A DNA stretch of 64,000 bases from Pyrrhosoma nymphula (GCA_963573305.1 OY754330.1:7688001-7752000), one strand, 5' to 3'. Positions 43,916 through 56,290 are shown, numbered from the stretch's first letter. The notes: generated by a model from the sequence alone, not told the origin. Program-made: numbers and translations.

Positions 43916-44076
43916 TGTGACACATTTGAGCTGTTTGATTTTAATGACGTTGCAAATGCATTGATTGTTATAGTTGCTTGGAGGCTGAGTTGAAAATAAA
44001 GATAAGATTGAACAAGATGTGTGTAGAGTAAAAGTTGTTTATGAAAACTAAGAGACCCAGAGGGAAATATTAAAAC
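43916..44076 (+). repeat. 3' LTR of the Ty3/gypsy element
   Basis: It begins TGTGACACATTTGAG, matches the 5' LTR over most of its length, and ends near TATTAAAACA. Divergence from the 5' copy, including small indels, shows the insertion is old. It ends about 200 bp before TMEM230 exon 2. Confidence 0.7.
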
Positions 44077-44279
44077 AATGATCTCCTTTCTTACCCAAAG
44101 ATCATGGCTTGTAGTTTGGTCTGAATGAACAATTTTTCTTTAGTACTATGTCCAAACACATAGCACTTAAAAAAATCACTGAGGACACAACAATGATTTC
44201 AAGCTTTAAGGCCCCTAAGAATGCAGTAGATGCATGCAACAATCATAACACCTAGAGTTAAATGTTAATAAAAAGTTAC

Positions 44280-44402
44280 CTTGGAATCAATCTGCCCACT
44301 AACCAGCAAACTTCCAACAACAAGCAAAATAATGCCACCAAGGAACAGGAGAGCAGCCAGGATTAATGCCCTCCATGGAATTTTTGTCGGTACTTTATCA
44401 AA
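44280..44402 (-). CDS. TMEM230: TMEM230 exon 2 (first membrane segment)
   Basis: A 123-nt exon on the - strand runs from an acceptor ATTTACAG to the donor GTAACT and is phase 0 at both ends. It encodes FDKVPTKIPWRALILAALLF, then LGGIILLVVGSLLVSGQIDS and K. Animal TMEM230 has [26 protein letters not shown]… at this place, so the KIPW motif and the hydrophobic helix ending in GSLLLSG agree. TMEM230 is a small two-pass membrane protein of synaptic and recycling vesicles and the trans-Golgi. The exon lies between the gypsy 3' LTR and exon 1. Confidence 0.93.
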
Positions 44403-45076
44403 CTGTAAATAAGAAAGGTTGTTTCCTTTTACATGTCTAGAGTAATACGGACGACTTGTCTTGTCGACAACTATAAAATATGCAACTCAATTAATATGAC
44501 CTAATCATGGATGAAGTATCTCCATTTTATTTGAGGTGCAGTTTTAGAGCTGATAATGCATTGTAATCACAATCAGTACATTCTGAATACTATAACGCAC
44601 TCTTTGGGAAACCAATTAATAATGCACAAAATATATACATTTAAGTAAAAGATGTTGATTTAGGTCTTACCACTCAATGATTTTTATGAGACGTTAATGA
44701 TAGGAAATACATGGTAAATGACATTTAGGAGATGTCCCAAAACTATACTAACTAACAGGATAAACACGAAATAATACGACCATAAAACCATGATACATTT
44801 ATGTAATTTACTTCACAATTAAAATTGTATATCATTACATCTTTGAAAATTAGGCTTTCTCTGGGGTCGCACTTGGGCATCATGGAACAATCGTTGCCAT
44901 TACAGACTGAGACTTTTCCAGTGGCATCATTTTTAACTAAAAACAATGCTAACAATGACGCCTAAGTTACTAGGGAGACAATAACATTGTTTACATCAGA
45001 AGTATTCATTTAATATGTGCACAAGAAACTATTATGACAGCGATTATGGACTATTTTTGTTTACAATTATACCTAC

Positions 45077-45160
45077 TTGGGTGTCTATAAATCCGTCATC
45101 GGCTGTCGACACACGTTGATAATTAACCCTCGCATAGTTGGAGACATTTTTCCTGGCCAT
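45077..45160 (-). CDS. TMEM230: TMEM230 exon 1 (start codon, cytosolic N terminus)
   Basis: It starts at ATG (45160-45158) in the context GCAGCAATGG and encodes MARKNVSNYARVNYQRVSTA followed by DDGFIDTQ, then a GTAGGT donor in phase 0. The human protein has KVKYSRLSSTDDGYIDLQ at the same place, so DDGFIDTQ|FDKVP is the expected join. A GTATAA alternative 4 nt downstream would break the frame. The exon may begin at about 45180 after CTTTAG, which would imply a non-coding exon further upstream. The full protein is 28+41+45 = 114 residues, close to the usual 120. Confidence 0.92.
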
Positions 45161-45720
45161 TGCTGCTTGAAAGAAGTAATCTAAAGAAACAGTTAATATA
45201 TTAATTTAAGAAAATCACGGCATCGCGTTCTACAGGCAGAAAGTTTTTGCGAAGCGGATTAAACCTTTAAGTTTTCGCATCTTGCGGCGGTCAATAATGT
45301 AATCATCGAAATATTTTTCATTGATATACAATATCTATAAAACGGAACACGACGAAGACGCTCTGGACCGCTGTGTACACCCCACCCCCTTTAAAAAATG
45401 GGAGAGGCCGTCACTTTCGAAAGGGTACTGCAGGGACGAAATGCCACTGCACATGCGGAGAGGAAATCCCGTTTTTTGACTCTCCGACATTTCAAGTTGA
45501 AAAAATTTTAGGATATGAACATGGAAGTGAGTTTTGTTTTGTTCAAATGACATTCATATTATCTCTATAGCAAGAGATACTTACCAAAAAGTGAAACAGT
45601 TATTAAGTAATGTAAAACTGGGCATTAGTTAAACATATCATTTCCACACGTTAGTGCTCCCTCATGGAATGATTGGCCATAGCTACATGACATTAATTAG
45701 ACGTAATATCGCGATCGAAT
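45161..45720 (-). promoter_or_regulatory. Probable TMEM230 5' UTR and promoter region
   Basis: This region directly upstream of the TMEM230 start is richer in CG dinucleotides than the intron (CACGACGAAGACGCTC at 45346-45361). It has a possible 5' UTR splice acceptor (TTTCTTTAG on the - strand) ending at 45181. No TATA box was identified with confidence. Confidence 0.35.
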
Positions 45721-46940
45721 TCGTGTAATTATCGCAGTATTTTAGTCTTCCTCAGATCAGTTGTTAGGCCAGCGTAACAAACAAGAATTCATTACATTCC
45801 TCCCTAATTAAAGGGCGAAGCAGATAACTATCGATTCCGCTCAGTCTATGAAACAAAAAATCGATGCCAACTTCCCTCCTAACATATGACCGCCATGATC
45901 ATGAATATAGAATACTGGATGGAATCAATGGCCCGGATCTGTTGTCAAAAATTCCGCATGGTAGGCTAAGGCGACTGAGGCATTGGCAGCGCTGTAAACA
46001 AACGGGCATTGGTAGAACTATTGGCGGCGGTTTAAACTGCCCACAGAGCGAGTACTAAGGGTCATGTTCATGATTAATCGGGTAAATGAATGAGTATCAC
46101 CAGTATCACTTCAGGAAGTAAATACTGATTAAATTTAGATTGTATTAAATACCGATGTCTGGAACTAATAACATTTATTCATTAAAAAAAGCCTTAACAT
46201 CATAAATTCATTTTTATAAAAAAACCGCTGCACAAATCCATGAATCCCATTGTGGTCAGGGTTGTTTCCTTTGCAAAATTGCTATTACAAATGACCTACC
46301 TATTTTCTTACTGATCCAGCAAGAAGAAAGGTAAGGGCATCTTCTTCCATTGTAAGGGTATTGAACTGCCAGCTGGACAAGTGGAAACCTATGCCTATGT
46401 TTGCCGTGTTACCTATCAATAATCGGAGTCTGAGGTAATTTCACAATTTTTCTGGAGTCGAACGGAAGACTTAAGCCCGGTTGTCTAAACGTATTACCAG
46501 TTAGCATGTCATTGCCTATTGTCCTCGCAAATATTATTGTTTCATCTTACGTATTAAGTGAGATATCCGTGGTTCTTTTAACCCATGTCAGCCATTCATT
46601 TACATGGAAAATTTGAATTCCCACTGCGATCTGGATTAAATATGGCAGATTACATTAGTTAAGTGCGTGTCATCACCTGGGGTCTCTTCTCTACGACCGT
46701 GACCTGGGGTATAGCCAAGGTTCTTAGAGTTCTATACCCCAAGCACCTTGGGGTATAGCGACCTTACACAACCTTAGCGACGCTTACGCTACCTACCAAC
46801 TACCCACAGTTAGAAAATGGAACTTCTATAGGGTGCGAAATTTACCGACAACAACGCTTACGGGGGATTTACACGGGACAAGATGGTGGTTTTACATCCA
46901 GTATATATATTCATGGCCATGATTTTGCGTCGAATTATAT
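45721..46940. other. Intergenic DNA, nothing recognised
   Basis: AT-rich sequence. A short hairpin at about 46710-46758 is built from GGGGTATAG and CTATACCCC. No gene was seen. Confidence 0.4.
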
Positions 46941-46949
46941 CGATTCGTT

Positions 46950-49470
46950 TCTGCGTAAATAATTCTCCGGAGGACCGGAAGTGGCGTTGTCGACAACCAA
47001 GTACGCCATTAGTCCGGGAGGTGGCGGCAGGGTCTCCGATGTTTCAAGCGCGGGGCGGGCAGACTCGACCTTTCTCGGAAGAGAGATAATATATATATAT
47101 ATATATAAGAGAGAGAGTATCGTGTGCGTGTGTATGTGTGTAGTAGGAGCGACGCGATGCCGCGACCGGCTTGCTAGGAGGGGAGGAGAGTGTGTGCCGC
47201 AGTCCGGTTCGGTGCGGCTGCCGAGGCAGGGGAGCGGTGAGAGAGGCGCGCGGCAGACAGCCTATCAGGTCAGTCAGCCTTTCCCGGGGGCGATATATCT
47301 CACGGCGGCTCGCCTCGTGACCTCCCAAAACCCCCGCCATCCCTCTCTCCATAGTATAGCGGGGGTTGTTTGCTATTTTGCATCCTTGGCGACCCTTCCT
47401 TCCCCGCGTCACGACCGTATTTCACCGATGGCGGAGAATTTACTCTCCTGGACATCCCTCGGGCATACTACCTACTCGGCGGGTTACCCATTTGGAGAGA
47501 GCACTTCAAGTGCAGAACACGCTGTTCAGTCAAATGAATCATCCTTCGGGGCATTTTGTTTCAAACTACTACCGTCGGCAGGTGTCTTCCCATCCGTCAA
47601 ATGATATTACGATCACCAACCAACCCATTTAGCCGAAAAGGTGCAAATTAGCTGTTTTATGTCGTCTCCCGAAGTCGTGGATTAGGGGAGGCAAGGGAAA
47701 TGTGATGGATTTACTGGAGCTGCGAGCACGGATTGTTGCCCATCGTTGCGCCCGGCATTAAATATCACATTGGATTGCGAGTGAAATCCCGCAGCACAGG
47801 CCCGTAAAATGTAAACACAGGCCCGCGTGGAGAAAACCACGTGGCTCGAAGGGGAAGGAGGGAAGGGAGGCTATTTCGTCCTCCTCCCTCTGGTAGCCTC
47901 GCGCTCGTCCGTGGAAAAAGGAAAACAAACGATTTCAGTGAATGTTTTTGTCTACGATTGACCTCAAACCGTTGTCGATCACTCTGGGGGGGGGGGGGGG
48001 GGGGGGGAGAATGACGTATGTACACCGACGCAGTTGAGATTAGCCCCTCTCGTCCATGGAAAGGCACATCGCGTCGTTCTAATAGAGACAGTTTGGGAAC
48101 TCGGTATCCTAGCTCTTGTTTCGATAGCGTGGTCATCGTGTTTCCAATCGGCGAATGTTAGCAAATATTTCCCCCGGAGGGCGACGGCGTCCGTCGAAGT
48201 CGTCCACCATCGGAGTTCGGATGGATCAGAGAAGATTTGAACCAGACCTTTTATTATCCCGGCTAATGGCAGCCATACACACTCATTTTGATACAGCAGC
48301 TTCACCGACAATGAACATGAAATTAAAAAAAAAACCCTGGGTCTCAAAAATGGATCTGTCAAAGCGAAACCATCCCTCCTCTCCTTCCATAAATCTCCAT
48401 TCCATTGTCCAGCATAATATATCTATCCAAGACACACACGCAACGACAAACCGTGACGACAATTCGCCTGAGACACCATTCGGGATTGACGCTGGACCGA
48501 GCACGGCGAGAAGAAACACTGGCGGCGTCGCCCGCACACCAAGCACCAACCGCCTCCACCACGGATGGCGTCGCCGCCGTCGATCCGCGCGCCACCTGGA
48601 CGCCGTGCGGCGATTCCGGACCCCCACCCACCCATCGACGCCCCATCCCCACCCCCAGGACCTCGATCAATTGCCTTCGTTGCCATAAACGACCCCTCCT
48701 CTGCCCCTTCCCCGAAGGGCAGTGCACTGTGCTGACACCAGTGCACCGGCTAATACACAAACAGGCTAGTTGCTTTCCATTACTTTCAGACAATGCACCG
48801 CACTTCAAAATCGATTGGCAGCATTGTTCCGATGCTTTGGAGAACGAGAGAACGGCGATAATCGCAACGCAATTGTTGTTTGTGATTTTCAATCAGGGCG
48901 TCAAACGCGGATCATGAAAAGTTTTCAATTGCTTTTCGATAAAAACCTTTCCTTCTCCAACATGTAGTAGGTTGGACGAATTCGTTTTGTAAAAATACGT
49001 CCGTGACTTTAGTTTACTTTAGAGTTAGAGCCAACTATCGCCCGCTGCCGAACGTATCGCCCGTTGTCGTTCGCATGTTTCGCGGAAGTGCGCTTTTGTG
49101 GACGCTTTTGCCTCCGAAATCTGCACCTTAAACGCCCCCTCGAATGAATAGCACCCTTTGTTATTATTTTCGCCCCCAATGCCCCCTTCCCTGCACAGAG
49201 CAGCCGTCCTCGGCAGAGGGGGGGGAGGTGTTTGGCTGGAGGGGAGGGCGGGAGGGAGGGCCCCCCTCCCCGCTCACCCTTTCCCCCCTCCAAACCTTTC
49301 TCTGTTTCCATGACAACCAATCACTCGCACCGGCGCGCGGCGGCGTCCCGTGCACCATTATTGCCCCCATACTTCCGAGAGAAAGAGTTGCCATCGTCTC
49401 ACCCCCCCCGTCGGCCCCCCCTCGACCCCCCTGCATTCATACAGGGAGGAGTGTGATTGCTATAATACGA
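46950..49470. other. GC- and CpG-rich region, possible promoter or UTR
   Basis: CG dinucleotides are dense and GC content is high compared with flanks, with a TA/GA microsatellite at 47086-47115 and a run of about 20 Gs at 47988-48007. Open frames up to 207 codons occur on both strands at once, which is typical of GC-rich non-coding DNA. None shows a domain I recognise. It may be a CpG-island-like promoter or the 5' UTR of a gene, with a possible donor CAG|GTCAGT near 47270. Confidence 0.4.
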
Positions 49471-49839
49471 ACGAGGAAAAAGTAAGCAGATGATTTCGCA
49501 AAAGGAAATACTTGTAAATCTCTGAGACGCTCTAGAAACGAGGGAATGTTTTTTTGAAAGCAAATGACGCTTATTTCTGTTTATTGAGAAAAAGATCTGC
49601 CCCTTTCCATTTTGTTTGCCCTATTTTATTATCGTGATTCATCTTTCCGGTTCCCCCCGCGACGTAAGAGCTCACCCAAGGAGCCTACATATAGTGTATT
49701 ATATTATAGTAGTGTATTATTCGTGAGCTCACCACTGAAAGTTGGCGGAGTGAGGAACTACGTGCGGGTATTACGCCTGGGAGACATCGCTTTCTTCACA
49801 AGGGTTGTTGGTCACGTACCGACGCGCACGCTCGCTGGT

Positions 49840-49861
49840 CGGTATGTGTATATATACATAC

Positions 49862-49899
<38 letters not shown>

Positions 49900-49900
49900 A
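49840..49900. repeat. TA/TG microsatellite
   Basis: GTATATATACATACATATGTG is followed by a (TA)n run to about 49894. Confidence 0.8.
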
Positions 49901-50728
49901 TGGTGCAGTCTCAAATACTTCGAGCGAATGGGGAAGGAGAGGTTAGCCTTCTCGATTGACTGACTGAGAGAAAAAGAATCCATGCACAGAAAACACCATT
50001 TTTCCTCAGTAGTCAATGTTTCCACGTTCCAGTTTCCTTTCCGCTGACTCATTATGCACATGCGGAATTGTGTTCTAACACAATAGTTTGTGTGCAGAAC
50101 ACAATTCCTCACATGTGCAAAACTCATCCAGAGAGGACAGGAATGGAAAGGAAAATGGAACGTGGAAATATATTAAAGAATGGGGAGAATGGCATATTAA
50201 TGCAATTTTTTCTAATATTTCATAAGTTTCGGTACTTCAACGGCATTTGCATCGCAAACAGAGCAATGAAATGGCAAGCTGAAAGTGGTCAGTGATTTCT
50301 TAAATATCACGACGGCGTTTTTCTTTTTATCCACTGTGATCCCGTTTAACACGTTCAACGCGGCATATATTTTGCAAACTTTTGAAAGTTTCTTGCTTGA
50401 AAACACAAAACTTGCCGGAGACGGAATTTGAACCTGGGGTGATTGGAGTTGGATTGGAGTGCATATTTAGTATCCAAGTCGGAGTCGAGATGCCACCGAA
50501 AGGTCTTGACCAACTTCGGGATTCGTAATCAGGACGTGAGCATGGAAAGTTCTAAGTTTGAAATTCAATTAATGAAAATTTTTCATCGGTGCATTTCCAC
50601 AATATGTCTCAACCGATTTTTCGAAAAGGTGTTTTAAAAATTGAATCTAATTTAATGTAAAAAATGTCAATGGCACATTTTCTTTCGTGGCACCGAGGGG
50701 GGTGAGCCGTGCGCTCACCCCTTTCCCC
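49901..50728. other. Intergenic DNA with one hairpin
   Basis: Positions 50057-50118 form an inverted repeat (GCACATGCGGAATTGTG against CACAATTCCTCACATGTGC). Otherwise no gene-like feature was seen. Confidence 0.4.
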
Positions 50729-51242
50729 TGTTAATTCTGCCTTCAGACCATTTTATAGGTGATTTGAATAATTTATATGCTTCCGTTGAGAAAGCGTCTA
50801 AGTTAGCCTCTGAGGCTGACTCTATAGTTACTCTTGGAGTCAAACTTCATGAATTCGATTCTGAATACGGCTGTATAAATGCAGTTTATGATCATGAGGA
50901 AAAGTATCATATAGTGAAGGATTTCACAGAGAAACCTGAGCATGTATTAAGTAATGATTATTATTAGAATTCTGGAATATTTGTGTTCAAAACAAAACGC
51001 TATATAGATGAGATCAAAAAATCTGCCCCGAGTCTTAAAATGTATGTTTTGCAAGTGTGAAACATTTCATACCGCAAGAGAGATTTCTGTTTTTAAAACA
51101 ACGAGATTTTGCAGGAATTGAAGGAATATCCATTGATTACTTGGAAATGGAAAAAGCAAAGAACATTACAATGGTAGATGCTAATTTAGATTGGATGGAT
51201 GTTGGAACTTGGAATTCAGTTTTAGAATTGAGTGAGAAGTTC
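50729..51242 (+). pseudogene. Bacterial-type mannose-1-phosphate guanylyltransferase fragment
   Basis: The frame from 50730 reads LILPSDHFIGDLNNLYASVE, then ADSIVTLGVKL, SEYGCI, VKDFTEKPEHVLSNDYY, a TAG, then NSGIFVFKTKRYIDEI and KKSAP. After a frameshift it continues with ISIDYLEMEKAKNITMVDAN, then LDWMDVGTWNSVLEL. These are the blocks of bacterial GDP-mannose pyrophosphorylases (ManC/XanB): LPSDH, GI.P…YGYI, V..F.EKP, yxWNSGIF, SIDYAVMEK…V…W.DVGSW. The TAG at 50965-50967 replaces the Trp of WNSGIF, and at least one frameshift follows. The N-terminal nucleotide-binding part is missing. The enzyme makes GDP-mannose from mannose-1-phosphate and GTP. Eukaryotic GMPPs have different motifs, so I infer transfer from a bacterium. 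Confidence 0.78.
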
Positions 51243-51969
51243 TGTCCCCTCGTACCAGGGTCTAACGAAGCGTGTGGATTTCTTCCGTGTTTAATTGACT
51301 TCGCGCATTAAATATATCCGCACAAGGTCCCAAACGGCGTCTTGTGGCCAGAGCAAAGTAACACTTTCACACGATTTTCCTGAAAGTAAAGAAAGAAGAA
51401 GGAGAATGAAAAAAATCGTTTTCCCGATTTGAAGAAACTAAATTTCCCTGTGCGTGTTTTCGAATTTATACTTATCCACATTAAACGCCGTCTTATCCCG
51501 AATTAGAGGAAAATTAGAAATCTACTGCGAGTAGTTTAGACATCCAGGACGCCCCTACTTCCTGCTCTACAACGTTTTATATTCTGGTTCAATCCAGGCT
51601 ATCACAACTCTTCTAGCAGTCCCAGAAGCAAAAAAAGACACGGTGGCTATGATTTCAATGTCCGATACCGTTCTCATAACCTCCTCTTGCATTTATAGTT
51701 TGCTTCTTCCTTTCCTGGACCCACACTAGTCTTTACCTCGTGCGAGTTCCTTCTCCTCTCTCTCTCTCCCCATCCTCGTCTCTCTTATCAACTGTCTCGG
51801 CAACGTTTAGCACGTGCGAAATCATCTTCCAACATGAGCAGCCCCTTTATCTCATTTTCAGAATGAGCGGCAGTCTTTCTCTCTGCTTCGGATTGGGACT
51901 ACATCGGCATAGCCACCACCACCACCGCTCAAGGATACAATTGCAATTTAACAGCGACAATGAAAGGTG
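51243..51969. other. Intergenic DNA, nothing recognised
   Basis: This lies between the bacterial-type fragment and the Penelope-like element. It contains a CT-rich patch (51740-51790) and no motif. Confidence 0.4.
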
Positions 51970-53693
51970 GAAAAAGATATTCAACCGCCTCTCTCTCTCA
52001 GCATCATAAGACGACTGGACAAGAATCGGATTTTCATCAAGCATACTGGCGAGCATCTTGAAGACATCACAGTATCAGTAGTGTCGAAGGGCCTCAACTT
52101 TGCTCCAGCCCCGAGGTCAATCCTTTACGCTGACGAGAAATCGAGCCAGCCATCCGAAAACTTCCTAGTGACACGTAGTGGAGGAGACGATTAAAGGATG
52201 TCGCTTTGATCCTTAAAAAAGGCCGTCATTCCAAAATCGAATACATCTTTGGAAGAACGGAAATCTCTGTACTGCCTGTGGGAAAATACAAACTTCGTTA
52301 TCTTACCACCGGATAAGGGTAACGCCACTGTGGGGATGAAGATGGAGGAATGTAACGAAAAACTCAATGACATTCTCAAGGACGCAGCATATCGGGGCTT
52401 CTACCTCGCGACCCAACGGACAGCAGGGTTGAGGAAGACGGTGGAGCTTATGAAGACTAAAGGGTATTCCGGAGGATACCAGGACAACCCTAATACCACA
52501 GCCTCCGATACCGCCGAGGCTCTATGGCTTACCCAAGATACACAAGGAAGGAATACTCTCATTAATAATACCAATTGCGAGTGCCATTGGTTCTCTCTCC
52601 AACTTGCAACTTGGCCAAGTTTCTTATGGGTATACCTCACACAGTTCACGATATGTGAACACCACCTCAAGAACTCAGCGGAGCTCGTAAAAAGATTGCA
52701 GAACATTCACCTGGCTCCAACAGACATCTTGGTCAGCTTTGATATTATTTCATTATTCAAAAGAGTCCCTCCTCTACGGGAGAAACCAACTCCTGGGAGG
52801 CTTATTCGACAAAAATTGTTTAGTCTATTTATTCCACCACGTGCACACCACGACCACACACTTCCTCCATAATGGGCTAGTAGGAAGTATTATTGAGCAA
52901 CGGTATGCCGTCGCTGTGAGGTTCCCCACTCTCTATTGCCAACTCATTTAATGGAGGACTTCTAGGAGGGAGGAGGACTTCTCTTGTCAGCCACGCTAAA
53001 GCCGAAAAACTTTCGTGATACGAACGACACCTTTATCGTCTGGCCCCGTGGATCGGAAATACTGCGGGAGTTTCCTGAAACACATGAATATCCAGCTCTT
53101 GAACATGACATTTACCATGGAGATGGAACAAGACAACAGCCATGATTCGCAGCCGGGAAGACGGAACCCTAGGACATCGTGTGCACCTTCCGACGCACAC
53201 AGACCTACCCATCCCAACAGAGAGAGAGTTATTCGTATGTGGCCCTTAAAAGGACTCACAGCGAAGACACCCGGAAGGATTTTCACGGAGAGTGGCTCTG
53301 GAAAGAATCTCCAGCATATGTCTCAACTATCGCGGGAAAGATCTTGAGGATCCTATACAAGCACAGCATAGCGAGGGAGACCTCCCGGAAAACCGAGAGG
53401 CCAACTAGTTCGAGTGAAAGACAACTTGGGGCTCAAGACTCTGGGAGTGTACCGAATAGAATGTGCAGATGAGTACATCGGGGAGACAGGACGTACTATT
53501 GAGACGAGAATAAAAGAACGCCGACTATTAGACTACCCAGAATAATCAGCGGTTACATAGCTCAGCCTTTCCCGTGACCACATTATCTCCTCCGGCGATG
53601 CCAAATCGATTGACAAACGAGGCCGTTGAGATCCAGCTGAAAAAAGAACGGATTATCAACAGAGACGCGGGATTAGGACTAAATAAAGCTTGA
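51970..53693 (+). pseudogene. Penelope-like element: reverse transcriptase plus GIY-YIG, broken
   Basis: Conserved Penelope blocks appear in order on the + strand: SLEERKSLYCLWENTNFVIL with PPDKGNATVGM (about 52246-52330), KLNDILKDAAYRGF, then HLKNSAELVKRLQNIHLAPT with DILVSFDIISLFKRVP (about 52660-52770, the first catalytic Asp), FLHNG, NDTFIVWPRGSEILREF (about 53020-53080, degenerate YVDD box), MTFTMEMEQDN, then TLGVYRIEC and EYIGETGRTIETRIKE (about 53440-53510, GIY-YIG) and AVEIQLKKERIINRDAGLGL ending at a stop at 53691. It spans nearly the full ORF but has many frame changes. The element type needs telomere-like or nicked DNA ends to prime. Confidence 0.8.
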
Positions 53694-55299
53694 AAACATG
53701 TCATTATTCAACAAAATTAAGACTACGCGGGGAAATATCGCGGATCTGGCTTGAAAGAGTCTCCTCTAAACAGTCAATTAGTGACAACCTGAAGCAAACT
53801 TTAAGGTATACAATGCGGAAAATCGAAGTCCTGGAAGGCATCATTTTCCTTCATAACGATGGCAGAGTTAGTGATACAAACGACGGTACCTGAACTCTTG
53901 ACCCGATTGGTAACCCATGAAGAATGTATGTACTTATACGTTTCGACGGGAAAGCACCACACTAGTGCAAATTTTACTCTACTCAATGTAGTGAGGGTGG
54001 GAGTTTCATATAATTGCTCCATCACAACTATAATGGTTCATTATTAAACTCGGGAAATGACATTCTTATATCTCTCGGTTCTGCAGTCTTTTTTCTTTAT
54101 CTAATGCCTGTGATCGTTTATACCGCTTTACATTTTGGCACTAGCAAGAGATGTTGAACTTCGGGCAAAAAAATTGTCTGCTTCAAACCGGCGCAAAACG
54201 GGCGCATTTTCAAAACAGCATATGTTCTTGCACCCATAAGAAATTGCATTTGATTCCTCAGAGATTTTTTGTTTTGCACAGATGTTTGTAAGATCAAAGT
54301 GATTCCAATTCTCACTTGCGTGACCATCAACCTTGCGTCCAAGGGGGAAAATCTCCGAAGACATGAAAATACGTACCAGGTATTAATAAATTAGTTTCAT
54401 TCTGTTAATTTGTGCAAAATGTTTCTCTCTCTCTCTCCTATGTAGTTTCTGGTTTGACCGCGCACCGTCGTTTCGGGAATGTTCGTGCGTATTCGTGTTT
54501 ACTCGTGCCACTCGATTTCGTGCGTCATATTATCCAAAATGTGCGCTCAGCCTTAACTGTTGAAGATTTCCCGCTAACTCCTAGGGAAAATATTCTAAAT
54601 GAAAGAAAACGCATGCCAGGAAAACATACTCTTGGAATATAAATTCTTCTCCAATTAAGATTTTCCTCTTCTATTAAGAATATATATTACGGAAGAATGG
54701 CAGTGAAGAGGAAAGTTCCGGTTGAACTAAGAATACTTTTTTTGGACTCGGGATATCGAGATTCGATCGTCAGTTGTCGTGTTCGTCCGCCTTGGACGTC
54801 GAATCGTGAATGACTTTTTGATGTTTTCTCCTGTGTGTACATATATCTATTACTTCTACTTGCGACATCGCCTGAGCAGACTTGTATCCCTCATTGGCAA
54901 GGGAAAAAAGTGTGACGAGGCAATTTCCCCATCCTTTTTCTTTTTTTAATAAATACTTCGGTCTCCCTGAATTAAAATGGCTCGAGTTGTGTCTTCTTCC
55001 ACGTCCCGAGATCGACTCTATGACGCGCGCACGTCACTCTCTCGACCCTGCAATGGCGAACCCGGACCTATTAAGGGTTAAGGGGGGGAGGGGGGAGGGG
55101 GGAGGGGTTATTCACACACCCTCCCTCCCTTCTGCACGCGAGGCCACTTTTCGCCAAGAGCACTGCAGTGCGGGGAGTCACCGGGAGAGGGGAGGACTAC
55201 GCCCCTCCCTTGAGCGAGAAGGGAGACCCTCCCTCCATCACTCCCCCCCTTCCCATACGATGTTCCTGACTCGCCCCCCGCGCCTGGTGTTCGCTGAAT
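53694..55299. other. Intergenic DNA with a GC-rich patch
   Basis: Positions 54990-55290 are GC- and CpG-rich (GGGGGGAGGGGGGAGG near 55090). Short open frames on both strands there overlap and look like compositional artefacts. The rest is AT-rich without features. Confidence 0.35.
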
Positions 55300-55599
55300 G
55301 TGCCGGAATTTAAGGATGTGAGTCAAGTGCGTGAAATCTCTGTTGAGCCTCATTTGAAATTGTGCGAAATATTTCGTAGAGGGAAGAAAACAATTGGCAA
55401 AACTTTCCAAATACTTGGAAATTTCCAACAAATGGAGACGAGGTTAAAAAAATTTCGAAATAAAAATGAGGTCTTCATCAAAACTCAACATGACTTCATA
55501 AAAAATATAAGTACTGAAACAGCATCAAATGGATATGGTACTTCAATTATCAAAGCATTGAATAAAAATAAACATGTTCTTGCGGATTGAACGAGGACT

Positions 55600-56290
55600 A
55601 ATCGAAAGCTTTTGACTCAGGCAACCACGACTTGTTGCTCGTCAAATTAGAAAAGTATGTTATTAGAGAGAATGCTTTGTGGATGGTGCAAGTCTTTCCC
55701 AGAAAATAGGACACACAGTACGTTGAAGTTCAGGGTAATGGTGATATATCGTGCTGGTCAACCATGAAGACAATAAAATATGGTGTACCTCAAGGATTAA
55801 CACTGGGGCCTCTGTTCTTTGTAAAACGTATTAATGAGCGATAACCCAATTACCTTTTGATGGTGCCTCTTTATTGGTATCAAACCCCTGTATTCGTCAT
55901 TTATAAATCAAATTGTACACATCAGTTGCTCAATGGTATCTGAACAATTAATTATTTGAAGATAAATATGAGTAAATAATTTTATATGCTGTTTAGTATC
56001 AAGGATCAAGCAAAATATATAAGTGTAGAGATTGGAAGAAAGATGGTCTTGTAGGTAACATACACCAATTTATTAGGTGTAGAAATGGATAAGAAATTAA
56101 GTTGGAAATTATTTATTGACAAAATCTATAAAGAAATGCGTTCTGCTCTAATTATGCTAAAGATCTTGACTAATTACTGTGATGAAGAAACACATTTTAG
56201 ACTCTCAATACATCAATTATACCCTGATGTGTATGGCAAAATACTGTTCGATTCATTACGCAAATGTATTAAAGATTTACTGTACAAATA
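55600..56290 (+). pseudogene. CR1/Jockey-like LINE reverse transcriptase relic
   Basis: Frames give QYVEVQGNGDIS, then IKYGVPQGLTLGPLFFV with INERL (about 55770-55850; normally YGVPQGSVLGPLLFLIYINDL), and later FIRC-type sequence followed by EMDKKLSWKLFIDKIYKEMR, then SALIMLKILTNYCDEET and YPDVYGKILF (56085-56260; normally FLGVxxDxxLxWxxHIxxxxxK…YSxLxYGxxxW). The FADD part between is destroyed. The upstream frame 55300-55590 (KLCEIFRRGKKTIGKTFQIL) may be its linker. It resembles the 3' fragment at 35345-35785 in family type. Confidence 0.65.

Larger units (their letters stand above)
39711..44076 (+). mobile_element. Ty3/gypsy LTR retrotransposon, degraded
   Basis: Two similar direct repeats of about 160-175 bp are at 39711-39886 and 43916-44076. 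They share ATAGTTGCTTGGAGGCTG-type sequence, GTTGAAAATAAAGAT(A/T)(A/C)GATTGAAC and a TAAGAGACC block. They begin TGT and frame gag-like and pol-like fragments on the + strand. The order gag, zinc knuckle, RT, integrase is that of Ty3/gypsy. Two later insertions lie inside it (41446-41645 and 43051-43478). Without them the element would be about 3.7 kb, so parts of pol (protease, RNase H) are missing or unrecognisable. It lies antisense in the TMEM230 intron. Confidence 0.8.

Noticed and set aside
45335..45570. Short open frames on both strands upstream of TMEM230
   Set aside because: They are unrecognised, overlap on opposite strands, and lie in the probable promoter/UTR.
46981..49485. Several long open frames on both strands in the GC-rich region (up to 207 codons)
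   Set aside because: They overlap on both strands, are low-complexity, and show no domain. This is expected from high GC content.
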